Assembly: GCA_040285825.1 (NCBI GenBank)
Contig: JAUPSS010000006.1
Coordinates: forward strand, 62,001 to 126,000
DNA: 64,000 nt
Reading direction: 5' to 3'
Origin: Eukaryota sp. TZLM1-RC
Taxonomy: Eukaryota > Metamonada: BaSk clade
In this document: positions 1 to 10,639 of the stretch, piece by piece
Layout: each line of letters begins with the position of its first letter
Position numbering within the stretch: the first letter of the stretch is position 1
Notes under the pieces: generated by a model
What the model saw: the letters and a program-made list of their open reading frames with translations, nothing else
Databases searched by the model: none
Told to the model about the DNA's origin: nothing
Made by a program: the position numbers and the translations under genes

Positions 1-2
1 CC

Positions 3-434
3 ATTCAAGCCACACTACTAGAACAAATAGTAGAAGCTGGCAAGGGTTTGGTATTGTTTAGTTGTAGTGGACATCACATCAAGGGTGACTTTAAATATGG
101 AGCATTCAAGGGTTTGAGTGGTCGTAAACCATTTGACTCTTTCATTGAACTTGGTAACTCTAACCAGAGTGATTTAATTATGAAATCAGTAAACTCTTTT
201 TCTTGTAAGTTTGGTGCAAAATACACTTCCATCAACCCTGAATTTCAAACAGTTTTTACCTTGAAAAATGGAGATCCTTTGGTGTTGAAGAGTGAATATA
301 GCAAAAGTAGAGTGGTAGATTTTGCTTCAGATGGTATTAGTACTGATCGTCATAGTAATGGATGGAAAAGCTCCACAGACGGTCATTTATTGCTAGCAAA
401 TTCAATAGTTTGGGTTTCTGGAAGGGATGACTAA
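3..434 (+). CDS. C-terminal part of hypervariable kinase family member (copy A, cut by window edge)
   Basis: Only the last part of the gene is in the window; the frame is already open at base 3 and ends in GRDD followed by TAA. The sequence is the C-terminal sensor-like domain of the family described at 14621-16450, starting at the IQATLLEQIVEAGKG motif. The framework matches the other copies almost residue for residue, while the usual clusters differ: CSGHH after LVLFS, GRKPFD after FKGLS, KFG after FSC, and ISTDRHSN before GWKSS. Downstream is the family's 3' flank (435-831). Whether the missing upstream part still carries a kinase domain cannot be seen. The domain call rests on weak resemblance to ThuA/class-I-amidotransferase-like folds. 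Confidence 0.85.
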   Translation: MQATLLEQIVEAGKGLVLFSCSGHHIKGDFKYGAFKGLSGRKPFDSFIELGNSNQSDLIMKSVNSFSCKFGAKYTSINPEFQTVFTLKNGDPLVLKSEYSKSRVVDFASDGISTDRHSNGWKSSTDGHLLLANSIVWVSGRDD

Positions 435-831
435 TAAACTTGACTTTTTTCTTTAGGTTCTATTTGAATTATTTCGTCTTTTTTAATATTGTTTTATTCG
501 ATTAATAAATTTGTTTTTTCAATTTCTTCATATTTTAACAATTAAACCATCAATTACTTACCAAATATTGTAATCGTATTTATTGAATTTGCACACTTGA
601 TTAAATTAAATCATAACTAATGGGACGACTATCAAATATTTCAAGTCTATCACTTGTCAATTCAACCCTAATGATCAGAGTCACCAAATTTTCTTCAATG
701 ATTAAGGGTGATTTATGTGGTGATTTTTATAAATCATTTGATGATTCCAATCAAACTATTATGGATTTCACAACTGATTTACCCTTGTGTTGGCAGAAGT
801 ACTTTGAAAATTTCTCAAAATGATTGTACCT
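435..831. repeat. 3' flank unit of the kinase family, carrying a non-LTR retroelement remnant
   Basis: This stretch recurs after copy B (1980-2526) and, inverted, after copy D (30848-31384). Bases 575-632 match the 3' tail of the non-LTR element ending near 49060. Bases 650-820 (+) can be read as a restriction-like-endonuclease remnant: GDLCGDF, then DSNQTIMDFTT, compare GDLIAPF and DSSQVVVDFTT in the element at 40923-41981. It ends at the sequence GTACCTC, where it is joined to unrelated sequence at about 832. It travels with the kinase gene, so the duplicated unit was larger than the gene. Confidence 0.7.
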
Positions 832-1144
832 CGAAAACCTTGAAGAAAATGTTTTGGAATTAAGTTTTGAATCTTTTAAAGTATTTCAAGAATTAAAAAA
901 CAAAAAAATAAGCATTTGGTTATTAAATTGTTTGAAAGTAAATTGTTTTGATTGGAATATTGATCAATTTAGTGAAATTTTAAATGGCTTTGATTTAAAA
1001 TTATTTAATCCACAAGAAATTCAAGAATTATTTATTAAACCATTGAATTCAATTGAAAAGTTCATTTTGGTAATTAGTAAGTTTAATAATGAAATTGTTG
1101 TGCCTTTATTAACTGAACAATTTGAAAATGTTATTAGTGAAAAG
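832..1144 (+). pseudogene. Unknown helical coding remnant fused to kinase copy B
   Basis: An open stretch rich in Leu, Glu, Asn and Phe (for example LEENVLELSFESFKVFQEL) that I do not recognise. It replaces the kinase domain that should precede the coiled coil of copy B. It ends at a run of seven A residues near 1150. There its frame (SEKDQKN, stop) is one base out of register with the downstream coiled coil (KIEELTRNNSN). One A fewer would fuse the two frames. So this is either a broken chimeric gene or a homopolymer error in the sequence. The junction with the upstream flank at 831/832 is abrupt when compared with the uninterrupted flank of copy B at 2300. Confidence 0.45.
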
Positions 1145-1979
1145 GATCAAAAAAATTGAAGAATTAACTAGAAATAATTCCAATTTAAATCAACAATTAG
1201 GTGAAAAAGATGAATTAAATAGCCAATTAACCACTCAAATTCAAGAATTAAAAAGTGAATTGCAATTTAAAAATCAAATAATTCAATCAAATTTACCATT
1301 AATTAGGGTTTGTTTGTGGGCTCATTCAAATCTTCATAATGACATTACCCAAAAAATTCAAAAAGGATTTAGGCAAAATTGGCCTAATCTTGAGGTACAA
1401 ATTACTTTTACTAATCAACCAAATTTAAACAACATTGATAATTTTGATGTTGTTTTGTACAATACTACTGGTTTAACCATTCAAGCCACACTACTAGAAC
1501 AAATAGTAGAAGCTGGCAAGGGTTTGGTATTGTTTAGTAGTAGTGGAGATTACATCAAGGGTAACTTTAAATATGGAGCATTCAAGGGTTTGGTATTGTT
1601 TAGTAGTAGTGGAGATTACATCAAGGGTAACTTTAAATATGGAGCATTCAAGGGTTTGAGTGGTACTAAACCATTTGGCTCTGTCATTGAACTTGGTAAC
1701 TCTAACCAGGATGATTTAATTATGAAATCAGTAAACTGTTTTTCTTGTAAGTATGGTGCAAAATACACTTCCATCAACCCTGATTTTCAAACAGTTGTTA
1801 CCTTGAAAAATGGTATTCCTTTGGTGTTGAAGAGTGAATATAACAAAAGTAGAGTGGTGGATTTTGCTTCAGATGGTCATAGTACTGATGGTGGTCCTTT
1901 TGGTGGATGGAAAAGCTCCACAGATGGTCATTTATTGCTAGCAAATTCAGTAGTTTGGGTTTGTGGAAGGGATGACTAG
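1145..1979 (+). pseudogene. Kinase-less member of the hypervariable family (copy B)
   Basis: This copy contains the end of the coiled coil (EELTRNNSNLNQQLGEKDE) and the whole C-terminal sensor-like domain, ending in CGRDD and TAG, but no kinase domain. Bases 1521-1586 are repeated in tandem at 1587-1652. The 66-bp unit duplicates 22 residues (GLVLFSSSGDYIKG...) in frame, which no other copy has. Variable clusters differ from the other copies: SNL in WAHSNLHND, NQ in TNQPNL, TG in NTTGL, GTKPFG, KYG and GGPFGG. The open frame for this part starts slightly earlier (1122), but the ATG there is probably accidental. It could be a decoy-like short protein or simply a truncated pseudogene. Confidence 0.7.
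1521..1652 (+). repeat. 66-bp in-frame tandem duplication inside copy B
   Basis: Two adjacent 66-bp units, 1521-1586 and 1587-1652, each begin GGTTTGGTATTG and end in GCATTCAAG. They encode two copies of the 22-residue segment around LVLFSSSGDYIKG. The units look identical, so the duplication is recent. Confidence 0.9.
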
Positions 1980-2526
1980 TAAACTTGACTTTTTTCTTTA
2001 GGTTTAATTTGAATTATTTCGTCTTTTTTAATATTGTTTTATTCGATTAATAAATTTGTTTTTTCAATTTCTTCATATTTTAACAATTAAACCATCAATT
2101 ACTTACCAAATATTTCAAGTCTATCACTTTTCAATTCAACCCTAATGATCAGAGTCACCAAATTTTCTTCAATGATTAAGGGTGATTTATGTGGTGATTT
2201 TTATAAATTATTTGATGATTCCAATCAAACTATTATGGATTTCACAACTGATTTACCCTTGTGTTGGCAGAAGTACTTTGAAAATTTCTCAAAATGATTG
2301 TACCTCCAACTAATGGTGAACTGAAAATGATTTTGAAAGCACAATACGCAACTTATAAACCTAATAAACTTCTTTACCATTATTGTTTTTTCCACACTAC
2401 ACCTTTATTTACACTTGATAACTGAAACAAATTGTTATTGGTTGTCTATTCAAATTAATCTATTCTTACACTTGATTAAGAATTTCAGCAATTTTTTGCT
2501 TTCAACTGCTTTTTTTCACAATATTT
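1980..2526. repeat. 3' flank unit of kinase copy B
   Basis: Homologous to 435-831 over its first part and to the inverted stretch 30848-31384 over nearly its full length. Bases 2100-2297 carry the same non-LTR endonuclease remnant (GDLCGDF... IMDFTT) as copy A. The flank beyond 2300 is shared only with copy D, which suggests B and D descend from the same duplication. Confidence 0.7.
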
Positions 2527-3714
2527 TCTTCATTCCACAAAAGCTATTATAATCATCTATTCGGTTCCTGTTTGTTAGAACCATTGTTTTGGTCAATTAA
2601 TGTCTTTTTCTTTAAAAACAATTGACCTTAGTCATTCACTCACTGATTCGCTAATTGGATAGTAAAAAATTCAACACTACTACAATTATGAGCAATGGCT
2701 TTCTGGAAATTTGTTCTGAGAGGAATAGCCTTGCTGTTTCATTAATTGATCTGCCAAGAACTAGCTATTTGCTTTGGGTTATTTAATGTTTGTCTTTTGT
2801 GGCGGGACTTATGGATCGCATAGTGTTTTCGATCGTCTTCTTTTAACTTTAGCTTTCATTTGCAACTTCAATTAAATCTAGCATTAACTGTTACTTTAAG
2901 AATGTCCACTCACCATGTGACTGATTTTCACTTGTTGTTTCAAATGCCAAAAAATGTTGGGTTTGCCAACCTGTCCCGTTGCTTAGAAACAAGGAATACT
3001 CTCTGTGAGCTGGTTGCACTAGAAGAAATTTTGTTCTAAATGCCGCAATAATGGCCTTGTAGAACAATAAGATATGTCAATTACGTGAGACAAAATTTTG
3101 CAGTTTTTACAATTCTTTGGTTTGTCAATTTGCACTTAATGTGAGACAAATGTTGGAGGTCGTGATCAACAATCTGAAGATCAACCTTTTCGAAAATTCA
3201 GAAATCGTTTCGAAGAATAGTAATAGGCTGTTTTTGTTCGGAGAAGATCGACCTTGACTGAAATGTTTTGTTCGAATTCATCATCAGTGGATAATCTTGT
3301 ATGGTGTGAGATTAGAGAAAAATAAACAAAACACTTTTAAAAAAACAAAAAACATGAATTGCGATAGTCAAATGTTGCAGTCTTGCTGAATAATTTTGAA
3401 CGTTTTAATAAAATAATAAGAAATGAATTCCTCATTATAACATTTTATTGGAAAATACTTAAATTTCACTATCAGTATCCTAAAAACAGTGAAACCTGGA
3501 TGAAAGCAATTTTAACCAACTTCAGAAGTTTTCAACAAAAACATTCCCAAATGGTGCTTATCAACCAAGCACAACCTCAACCTAGATCTATGGTGTTCTG
3601 CTCTTCTATTGAGTGATCAAAGATTCTGATAATCTGATAGAATATTTTAACCAATATCTCTACTAGATGGATCAACAAACTAAACAAAAAACTTTATTGT
3701 CGCTATTTACAAAA
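2527..3714. other. Intergenic, nothing recognised
   Basis: About 1.2 kb of AT-rich sequence with stops in all frames at normal density. A 77-codon open frame at 3383-3616 (+) has no recognisable motif and is probably accidental. The last ~50 bases hold the 3' UTR of the RCC1 gene that ends at 3715 on the minus strand. Confidence 0.5.
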
Positions 3715-6568
3715 TTAATACTGATAACTAGGAACTTGATGAGCGGGAGGTCCATTGGATTCTGGATGGTAAACTGGTGGAGCTGAACCAGGAGCTATTG
3801 GTGGAGGTACCATTTGATTACCATTGTTGTAGCTATTTCCATAATAAGGATTATAAATTTGCACATCAACTGGAGGCGGAGGAGCCGAAACATGGTTCAC
3901 AGTTAAGGGTTCCCCAGCAGCTTTTCTTTGTGGTTTAGTGTTATGAATTCCGTGGTCAATTAACCATTGAGTAATTGCTTCCCTTTTCATAACAATAATA
4001 GAAAGAAGAAGAACAACAACCACTAAAATGATCAACCCGTACATTAATAAATCTCCAGTGTTTGAAATAACGAATTCTGCCCAAGGTTCTTGGCCTGCAA
4101 AGCTACCAGTGACTAAGTAATTCTTGTCACTTCCTGCGAAAATTTTGGCAACGGAATCAATACCCCAAATTTTGAAATATTGAGGCATTCCAGTGGCTTC
4201 ACGAGCAAGGCCAGTTGTGAACCGATCCCCAAAAGAATAGACTTGACCATTAGCAAAGACAAAACCACCAGCATCATTAGCCACAACACCATCAACTCTA
4301 TCATTATCAGGAAGTACTATTGGCAAGACATCACCAGCAGTACCATCACGACCGAGATCAGAACGATGTCGACCCCATGAAACAGCATATAAATCAGAAG
4401 TGATTGCCATGTAAACATTTCCAGAACATGAAAAAGCGTGGAATCTTCCTGGAATTGCATGAGGAGCATACATTGAATTTGTTTCTAATGAAGAACCTTC
4501 CCTACCAATGAAGCTTCGACTGCCAAATGAATAGAGGTAACCGTTTTTGTTGAGAAAAAGACATGCACTATCGCCACATTGAATGTCAAGAACTGACGAG
4601 TGCAAATTTTCAAGTGGTCTTGCAACATGATCCTGACTTGTCGTTGAGTACCCCCCACTTCGATCCTTTCGTCCAAGCAACCCTCTTCCAAAAGAGTAGA
4701 CGACACCCTTATCATCTAAAACATAAACCACCCCTTTTGAACAATGAATTTTGGTAATAAACAATGAATCGAAAACGGATGATTGGGAAGGGGAAATCGA
4801 ATGAGGAGAATGATGACCGAGGTACACGTGTGGCTCGGAGGTTACGTCGGAACCTTGTCCCCATGAAACGACCGAACCATCATTGAAAACAAGGTAGATG
4901 AATCTTCTGGAGGTGGAAGTTCCATAGTTGACTGCCACGTGTGCAATATCTTTGTTATCAAACGAGTCAAAAGAGCAAAGGACAGGTTGGTGAATAGGGA
5001 AAAGGTCCAGATCACGTTGTAATAAATGATTAGTTGCATCGGAACGATCCTGACCCCAAGACCATAATTGACTGTTGGAATCGACTGCAAACGTGATAAA
5101 ACGATTGATTGCAAGCTGAACAAACTCAACTTTTTGATCTACATCAATTGGGAGTGGATAGACACCACCAGATTCAGCAAAAAGATACCGCCACCTGCCA
5201 GCATATCTGCCTATATTGGCTACTGGGCTTGCTAGTGGCCCTCCCCAAGAAAATATTTGGGAAGTTGAATTTTTGGTTTCGGAAAGTGTGGTTGGTGGGA
5301 ATAGAACCTGGTCGGAATGGTGTCCTGGTGAAGAAGCAATGTCAGCTTCACCATCTGTGCTATGAATGAGGAAAATTCCTTGATCGACACCAACCAAATT
5401 GTGGAATTTTCGGCTTAGGGATAATCTGGCTGGTTCAACTTGAGCTTGACTGAAAGAGCCATGTAAGCAATTTGAACTTCCCCAATTGTAAACGTCACCA
5501 TCTAACGTCAGCAAAAACCCTCCACATCCAGATGAGGCGACATCAACCACAGAAGAACCAAAATTGAGCTCAAATGGCTGAACTGGATCAGAAAATGATT
5601 GACTAGAAGGGATCATGTCAAAATTTGGCACAGATCTACCCAAATTTCTGTATCCATCATGGGTAGTTCTAAATGAATGCCACGTCAGCACAGTGCCATC
5701 ATCAAGCAACAAAGTTCCCAAGTGTTCATTAACAGAAATTTTGAAAATATTTCTGCCATTAATTCCTCCAAAAATTCGCTCAGGATATTCCAGATAATCC
5801 AAACTAGAAAGCCGACCGATCGGACCTCTCCCAAATGCATAGAGTTCATTGTCCTGAGAAACCACAAATGAAGCTAGGTTTGAAGCATGGATCTGAGGTG
5901 AGGGAAAAGTGAAAACGTACCATTTTGATATCAATGCCATGATCCCAAAACCAAGAAATAATTACTGGTGGAGTTAGGCGGCCTGAACAACTACTATAAC
6001 TCGGGCCAAGACCTAATGATCTACAACCAACGTCACGCTCGGAAGACCCAAAGAGTGTGCCATAGGAGGAGAGGTAGAGAACATGTTCACGGCCAGCAGA
6101 GATGGTGGTGATTGGTTCAGGAAGAGGGACAGTGGAGACGGTGTGGTACGAGATGTTGTAGACTGTGCCAGATTCACCAACGGCGAGGCATAGAACAGTA
6201 GGTGTAGATGTGAGGGCGACGTCAATTACGGGTTCAGGGACATGGAAAACAGGAGAGGGGATTGCATAATTGGAGGTTCTGTCAAAGAAGAAATCTCTGT
6301 TAGATCTGTCATCTCCCCAAAGCAGAAGATCTCCACATGAGGTGACAGCAGCACCAGTGCGATGTTGTGCAATAGATCTATCCTCAGTTGTTGTGATCTT
6401 GATGATTGGGCATGTTGAGTTGGAGTATTGAAAGGAGCCAAGAGTTTGGGAATCTTCATCATCGATGCGACCTAGACGTTCATGATACTTGCCGAATGAA
6501 AAGATCTCTTGGGATGATGATAAACAGAAGAGAAGAACAAGTATTAGAAGTGAGGGACGAGTCATCAT
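3715..6568 (-). CDS. RCC1-repeat single-pass membrane protein (two exons)
   Basis: Two minus-strand open frames join into one gene through a 28-bp GT-AG intron at 5893-5920. This gives exons 6568-5921 and 5892-3715 and about 941 residues, with phase 0 at the junction. I chose the first ATG at 6568 because it precedes a signal peptide (MMTRPSLLILVLLFCLSSSQ). The long ectodomain carries many RCC1/BLIP-II-like blades, seen as recurring LYAFGRG, VVSWGQG, VYSFGRG, LYSFGSR, AVSWGRH and VYSFGDR. A single transmembrane helix near the C-terminus (LLMYGLIILVVVVLLLSII) is followed by a ~75-residue cytosolic tail rich in Pro, Asn and Tyr. RCC1 propellers are usually intracellular, so the type-I topology is unusual. 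The ligand is unknown; adhesion or surface recognition is inference. Confidence 0.88.
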
Positions 6569-7688
6569 GATTTGATTCAATCTTAATAGGTTCTTTTAAT
6601 TCATTTTTTAATTCTCTTAATTCGGGGTTTTAAATTGTCTGCTATAAAATATAGCAGGAAGTTTGTTTTTCTGACAACTGAAGGATGTGTCAATGATATG
6701 AATATGGCCTCTTATAGCACAGTTTAAATTACAATTTTCACTTGCCATCTGATGACCTCCTTGACTAGGACCATTCTTGCCAACAGTGTTCTGTGTCATC
6801 GTTGCTTCATGGTCACGTTTAGTGAATGCAATGTGGAGAAGTTAAGTGTTAATGTGCTGCTCCTGAGTGTGCTGTCGTTGTCCTTTACTTTTAGATTTTT
6901 CAGAATTCCAGTTGGTTCTTTTGTTTTGAATTCCAGTGCATGAATTTTGATTGTTTTTTTTGTTATGGGACAAATTCCATTAGCTGAACACAGCTGTCTT
7001 CCAAGTTAATTCTTATATGTGAGGGATAACATAAACTCTTTTTGACAAACAACATTTAGAAAGGAAAATAAATAAAGGATTAAATTTAAACAATTTATTT
7101 TATAATATTCAAATATTTGTAGCATTAATGAAGCTCAAACTTCATTTTTTCAAAAACAATTACTTTTAATTTTCAAAGATTTTTAACCAAATGCTTACTG
7201 CAACTGCTATTGATTAACAAAAAGTTGAGAAAACACATGGATATAACAAAAACAATAGCCAATCAAACGCTCTGGAACAATAAAGGAAAGTCATTGTCAT
7301 CAACCGCATCAGTAACCCAGGCTAATCTACTCTTTGTTAGGAACTTTTTAACAAACACACATAAACCCTTCACAATCACAACAACCATACATCACGGGAA
7401 TAGGTTTATCGACTGTTTCCAAAGAATAATGGTAATAAAATGTGTTTATAAAAGATTGTATTCTGACAGCAACAATCACAAAAATAGTCTATGCAACAGT
7501 ATTGGAACATAGACTTTCAAAGGAAGGTTGCTGCCTACGGACTACCAAGTTGTTGTTATTGAATGGAGTGATAACGCAGAATAATTTATAGTCTTTGCAT
7601 TGGTGCATATGATGAATCATCACGTCACCACACATTAGAACAAAAACGGAAACTCCGCCAATATCCTCTCCGACAATCACTCACAATC
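6569..7688. other. Intergenic between divergent genes, probably promoters
   Basis: The RCC1 gene (minus) and the acyltransferase-like gene (plus) diverge from here, so both promoters should lie in this 1.1 kb. Short open frames in it (for example 7210-7512) have no recognisable motif. No RNA gene or repeat was seen. Confidence 0.45.
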
Positions 7689-8840
7689 ATGACGTCGCAC
7701 GGAGAAATCACTGTTGAAATGAATCCCATGCATGGTGACAAAACTTCCAACCCGGAGAAGAAGCCGGAAAAGGATCCAAAGATTCAACACCGTCAAGATG
7801 CTATGGACATTGTCCGTGGACTCGCAGTGTTGTTTATGGTTCTACAACATACTGTTATATATATGGCAGCCGATGAGTCTTCTTGGGCCATTAGATGGAC
7901 TTTGGTTGGGCCAGGAGACGTTGCTGTTATGTTTATGTTTATATTAGGTATCAATATGGCTGATCCGAAGGCTATCTCCAACAAGGCTCTCGCTCTCCGT
8001 GGTCTCAAAATATGGGTTCTTGCCGCATGCTTGAATTTTGCCAGGGCTTCAGCACCCTTTTATGTGGCTTGCAAGCTCAGGAACTTCTGTTTCAGTTTCA
8101 CCTACCTTGAAATGTTCCTGCGCTTGGACATCTATCACTTTGTCGGTGGGTTCCTACTGTTTGTTGCTCTTATGCGTGCTCTTGAAATGACTCAACTGGC
8201 ACAGTTCACCTTCACCTGTATTCTGTGGTTGGTTTTCTCCTTATTCGAAGGAACTCCACCCAATGACCATACTGGTGTGTTTGGCTATTACGTTATTGGA
8301 ACAGAGCCATTTGCTAACTTCCCTTTCCGTAACTGGTTAATCTTCCCTATGGTGGGAATGGTTCTTGGAAACTATTGGAGACCTTTTGAAAAGAAGGAAA
8401 TTAACATGAAGAAGATCCTCTATGTATGTCTCGTTGGCTGGTTTGGCCTGTTCATCGCACTGATTGTCTTCTATCCCAAGCTTGATTTCTACGGTAATGA
8501 TGATGACAACAACTATTTAAAGCAAACCCCTCTTACTAATGTCTTCTTTTTGTTTCAGAACATCATCGTTTTGATAGCTTTTGAGTTTATTGTTTCCAAG
8601 GGGTGGGTCTGGCAACCTTTTTTCAAGTTTATCAAGTTTTGGAGCAGAAATATTATGGCAATTTTTGTTGTCCAATGGATTTTGATCACTTGGATTTCGC
8701 TTGTCATTATTGGAGGTATGGGCAAAGCTGAAACCATTTGGGAGAACTATCTCTATATGATTGGTGCTGTTCTCTTAACTGACACTATTGTTCGATATAT
8801 TCCCGGTATCAGCAAGGGGTTGAAGAAGTTGGTCAAGTAA
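7689..8840 (+). CDS. HGSNAT/acyltransferase-3-like polytopic membrane protein
   Basis: Intronless, 383 residues, starting at an ATG 8 bases after a short pyrimidine-rich leader. A ~35-residue hydrophilic N-terminus is followed by the segment DAMDIVRGLAVLFMVLQHT, the characteristic first helix of HGSNAT_cat/DUF1624 and acyltransferase-3 proteins (R-G and Q-H in helix 1). About nine to ten hydrophobic helices follow, with the last near ENYLYMIGAVLLTDTIV. Family members move acyl groups across membranes onto sugars or other acceptors. The substrate here cannot be told from sequence. The length fits the family. It ends VKYIPGISKGLKKLVK-like, a basic tail. Codon use is richer in G and C than the surrounding DNA, suggesting high expression. 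Confidence 0.75.
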   Translation: MTSHGEITVEMNPMHGDKTSNPEKKPEKDPKIQHRQDAMDIVRGLAVLFMVLQHTVIYMAADESSWAIRWTLVGPGDVAVMFMFILGINMADPKAISNKALALRGLKIWVLAACLNFARASAPFYVACKLRNFCFSFTYLEMFLRLDIYHFVGGFLLFVALMRALEMTQLAQFTFTCILWLVFSLFEGTPPNDHTGVFGYYVIGTEPFANFPFRNWLIFPMVGMVLGNYWRPFEKKEINMKKILYVCLVGWFGLFIALIVFYPKLDFYGNDDDNNYLKQTPLTNVFFLFQNIIVLIAFEFIVSKGWVWQPFFKFIKFWSRNIMAIFVVQWILITWISLVIIGGMGKAETIWENYLYMIGAVLLTDTIVRYIPGISKGLKKLVK

Positions 8841-10639
8841 TTTGGTTAATTTAATATAGATTTTGTCAAAATAAAGATTTTTTGATGGTTGTTTGCAAGA
8901 AACTAGTGGAAGAATTGGTTCTCCTCTTGATAGGACTGTCAATGTCAGATTGGAGATATACCCTTCACCACTCTCACACCAGCTTTTGTTACTGTTTCTC
9001 TCTTTACTGTTGGCATTATTTATGGCGTCCACGCTCACACCCACCAGTAGTTACAGTTACTTGGCCCATCATTGTTGTGACCACAAGACTAAAGAATTGT
9101 TATTGTCTACCAACAATAATCGCTGTGTTTCTTTCGCTTTGTTCCACAACAGTTTTTTTTAAAATATTCTCACTGAACACAGCAACACCAACTTGTTGCT
9201 CTTAGAGACCCAAGTATATCACCATCTCAGAGTTCAATCTAGACACTTCGCAGAAAAGGGACCTCCAACATTCCACTTTTGTATCACAACAACAATCCTG
9301 TAACAAGAGGTAGTCCGAAGTAAAATTTCTACTGAATTAATCTGAAATAATATTTCTGAAAATATAAAACCTTTTCCCGCTTCAAACAATTGTTGAATTA
9401 TAGAATAATGAGACCAAATTCATTTTTGGAAAATGATTCTTCAAACAACATAATTTGCTTTGTACTCGTTCTTCCTGTAGAACCATTATAACTCATTGCT
9501 TGAAGGGCCATCGTACATTCAGTGTCTTGTTCCTCTCCTGTATACCTTTCAAATGATGGATTAGCAGCACCACAGCAGATTCTCTTGATTATCAACCTTC
9601 CAAAAGTCTAAACATATATTCCTTTCATCTATATGTATGCTCTGAGCTTGACTTCCGCACCATGGCTTAAAAAGATTGTTCCGTTCAAGTCGATCGCATT
9701 CACATCGTATTTCCACAGCGTTCTCTTCTCCTAAGGGCTTTCTCTCTTCAACAACACTACGTCTATATCCTCTCTTCACCATTCCACATCTATTGTCCTT
9801 CAAAGAAAGTCAGGGCAAATTGATCGGATAGTTCCAGTTCTGGGATACCCTCTCATGGTCGCAACAAACCTCCCATTCCATGTCGTCTTCCCCCTTCATC
9901 TCTCTTACCTCCCACTCCTACAATCCATCAGCGAGTGTCCTCACTGATCACTCTCACCAGACTGCCGTTATCCTTCCAACCGTCTCTATATTTTTCTCCT
10001 CTTTATACTGAAGGTTTATGCATATCACTAAATTTGGTGAGTTACCAACAGTTATAAACCCTCTCAAAAAGGTAGGTGATGTCGATTTTTATTACGTGTT
10101 CGATTATTGACACTTTCCAAAAAAAGAGGACTTATCCTTCTTTCTTTCACACTCCAGGGCATCTGATTATTTCTAAATTCTGATATCTGAAATCTTCTAA
10201 GACTTCAAGGTCAAGTTGCTGATAGGAGACATTGGTCCATAATGAATATGACTCTTTTGATAACACTATAGGGAAGATTGATTTAAAGTCGTTTGTAAGT
10301 GGAAGGTTTTTTGTTATAAAGTTTTTTTACAAGAGAACTTAATTCCACAAAAAACATAATTACAAAAATAGAATTAAAAATTTCAATAATCTTGTTTTTT
10401 GTAGGAAGAGGTTCAATCTTTTCACCTGTTGAAAACGATTTTTTTCTTTTCTGATGTTCGTTGTTTAGTCTACTCGGTTTATTTACATGCTTGCATTCCC
10501 CAGGGTCAATTCAATTTCAGCAGCTTTCTGTGATGTAATTACTTTTGCATATTGTGAAATATCTTTTGCATTATTAACTGAAATTCCATATTAATCGCCC
10601 GAGTTTGGACGTTTTCTTGATTAATATTGGTTGTTTCAC
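8841..10639. other. Intergenic, nothing recognised
   Basis: A poly(A)-signal-like AATAAA (about 8870) follows the acyltransferase gene. The remaining 1.7 kb has only short open frames (8893-9162 on plus, 9398-9803 on minus) without motifs. They overlap each other on opposite strands and look accidental. Confidence 0.45.

Noticed and set aside
48-434. ATG/GTG-like start at 48 as a full 128-residue gene
   Set aside because: The frame is open to base 3 with family sequence (IQATLLEQIVEAGKG), so the gene begins upstream of the window.
620-823. 67-codon open frame as a small gene
   Set aside because: It recurs in kinase flanks with changes that break it (2100-2297, 31080-31270) and resembles part of a retroelement endonuclease, so I treat it as a relic.
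5846-5940. Two separate RCC1 genes, one ending at 5846 and one starting at 5940
   Set aside because: A 28-bp GT-AG intron joins the frames, the second frame has no promoter space, and the blades continue across the join.
8893-9162. Small membrane protein with hydrophobic LLLLFLSLLLALF
   Set aside because: Overlapped by another open frame of equal quality, no homologue recognised, and it begins inside the likely 3' region of the acyltransferase gene.
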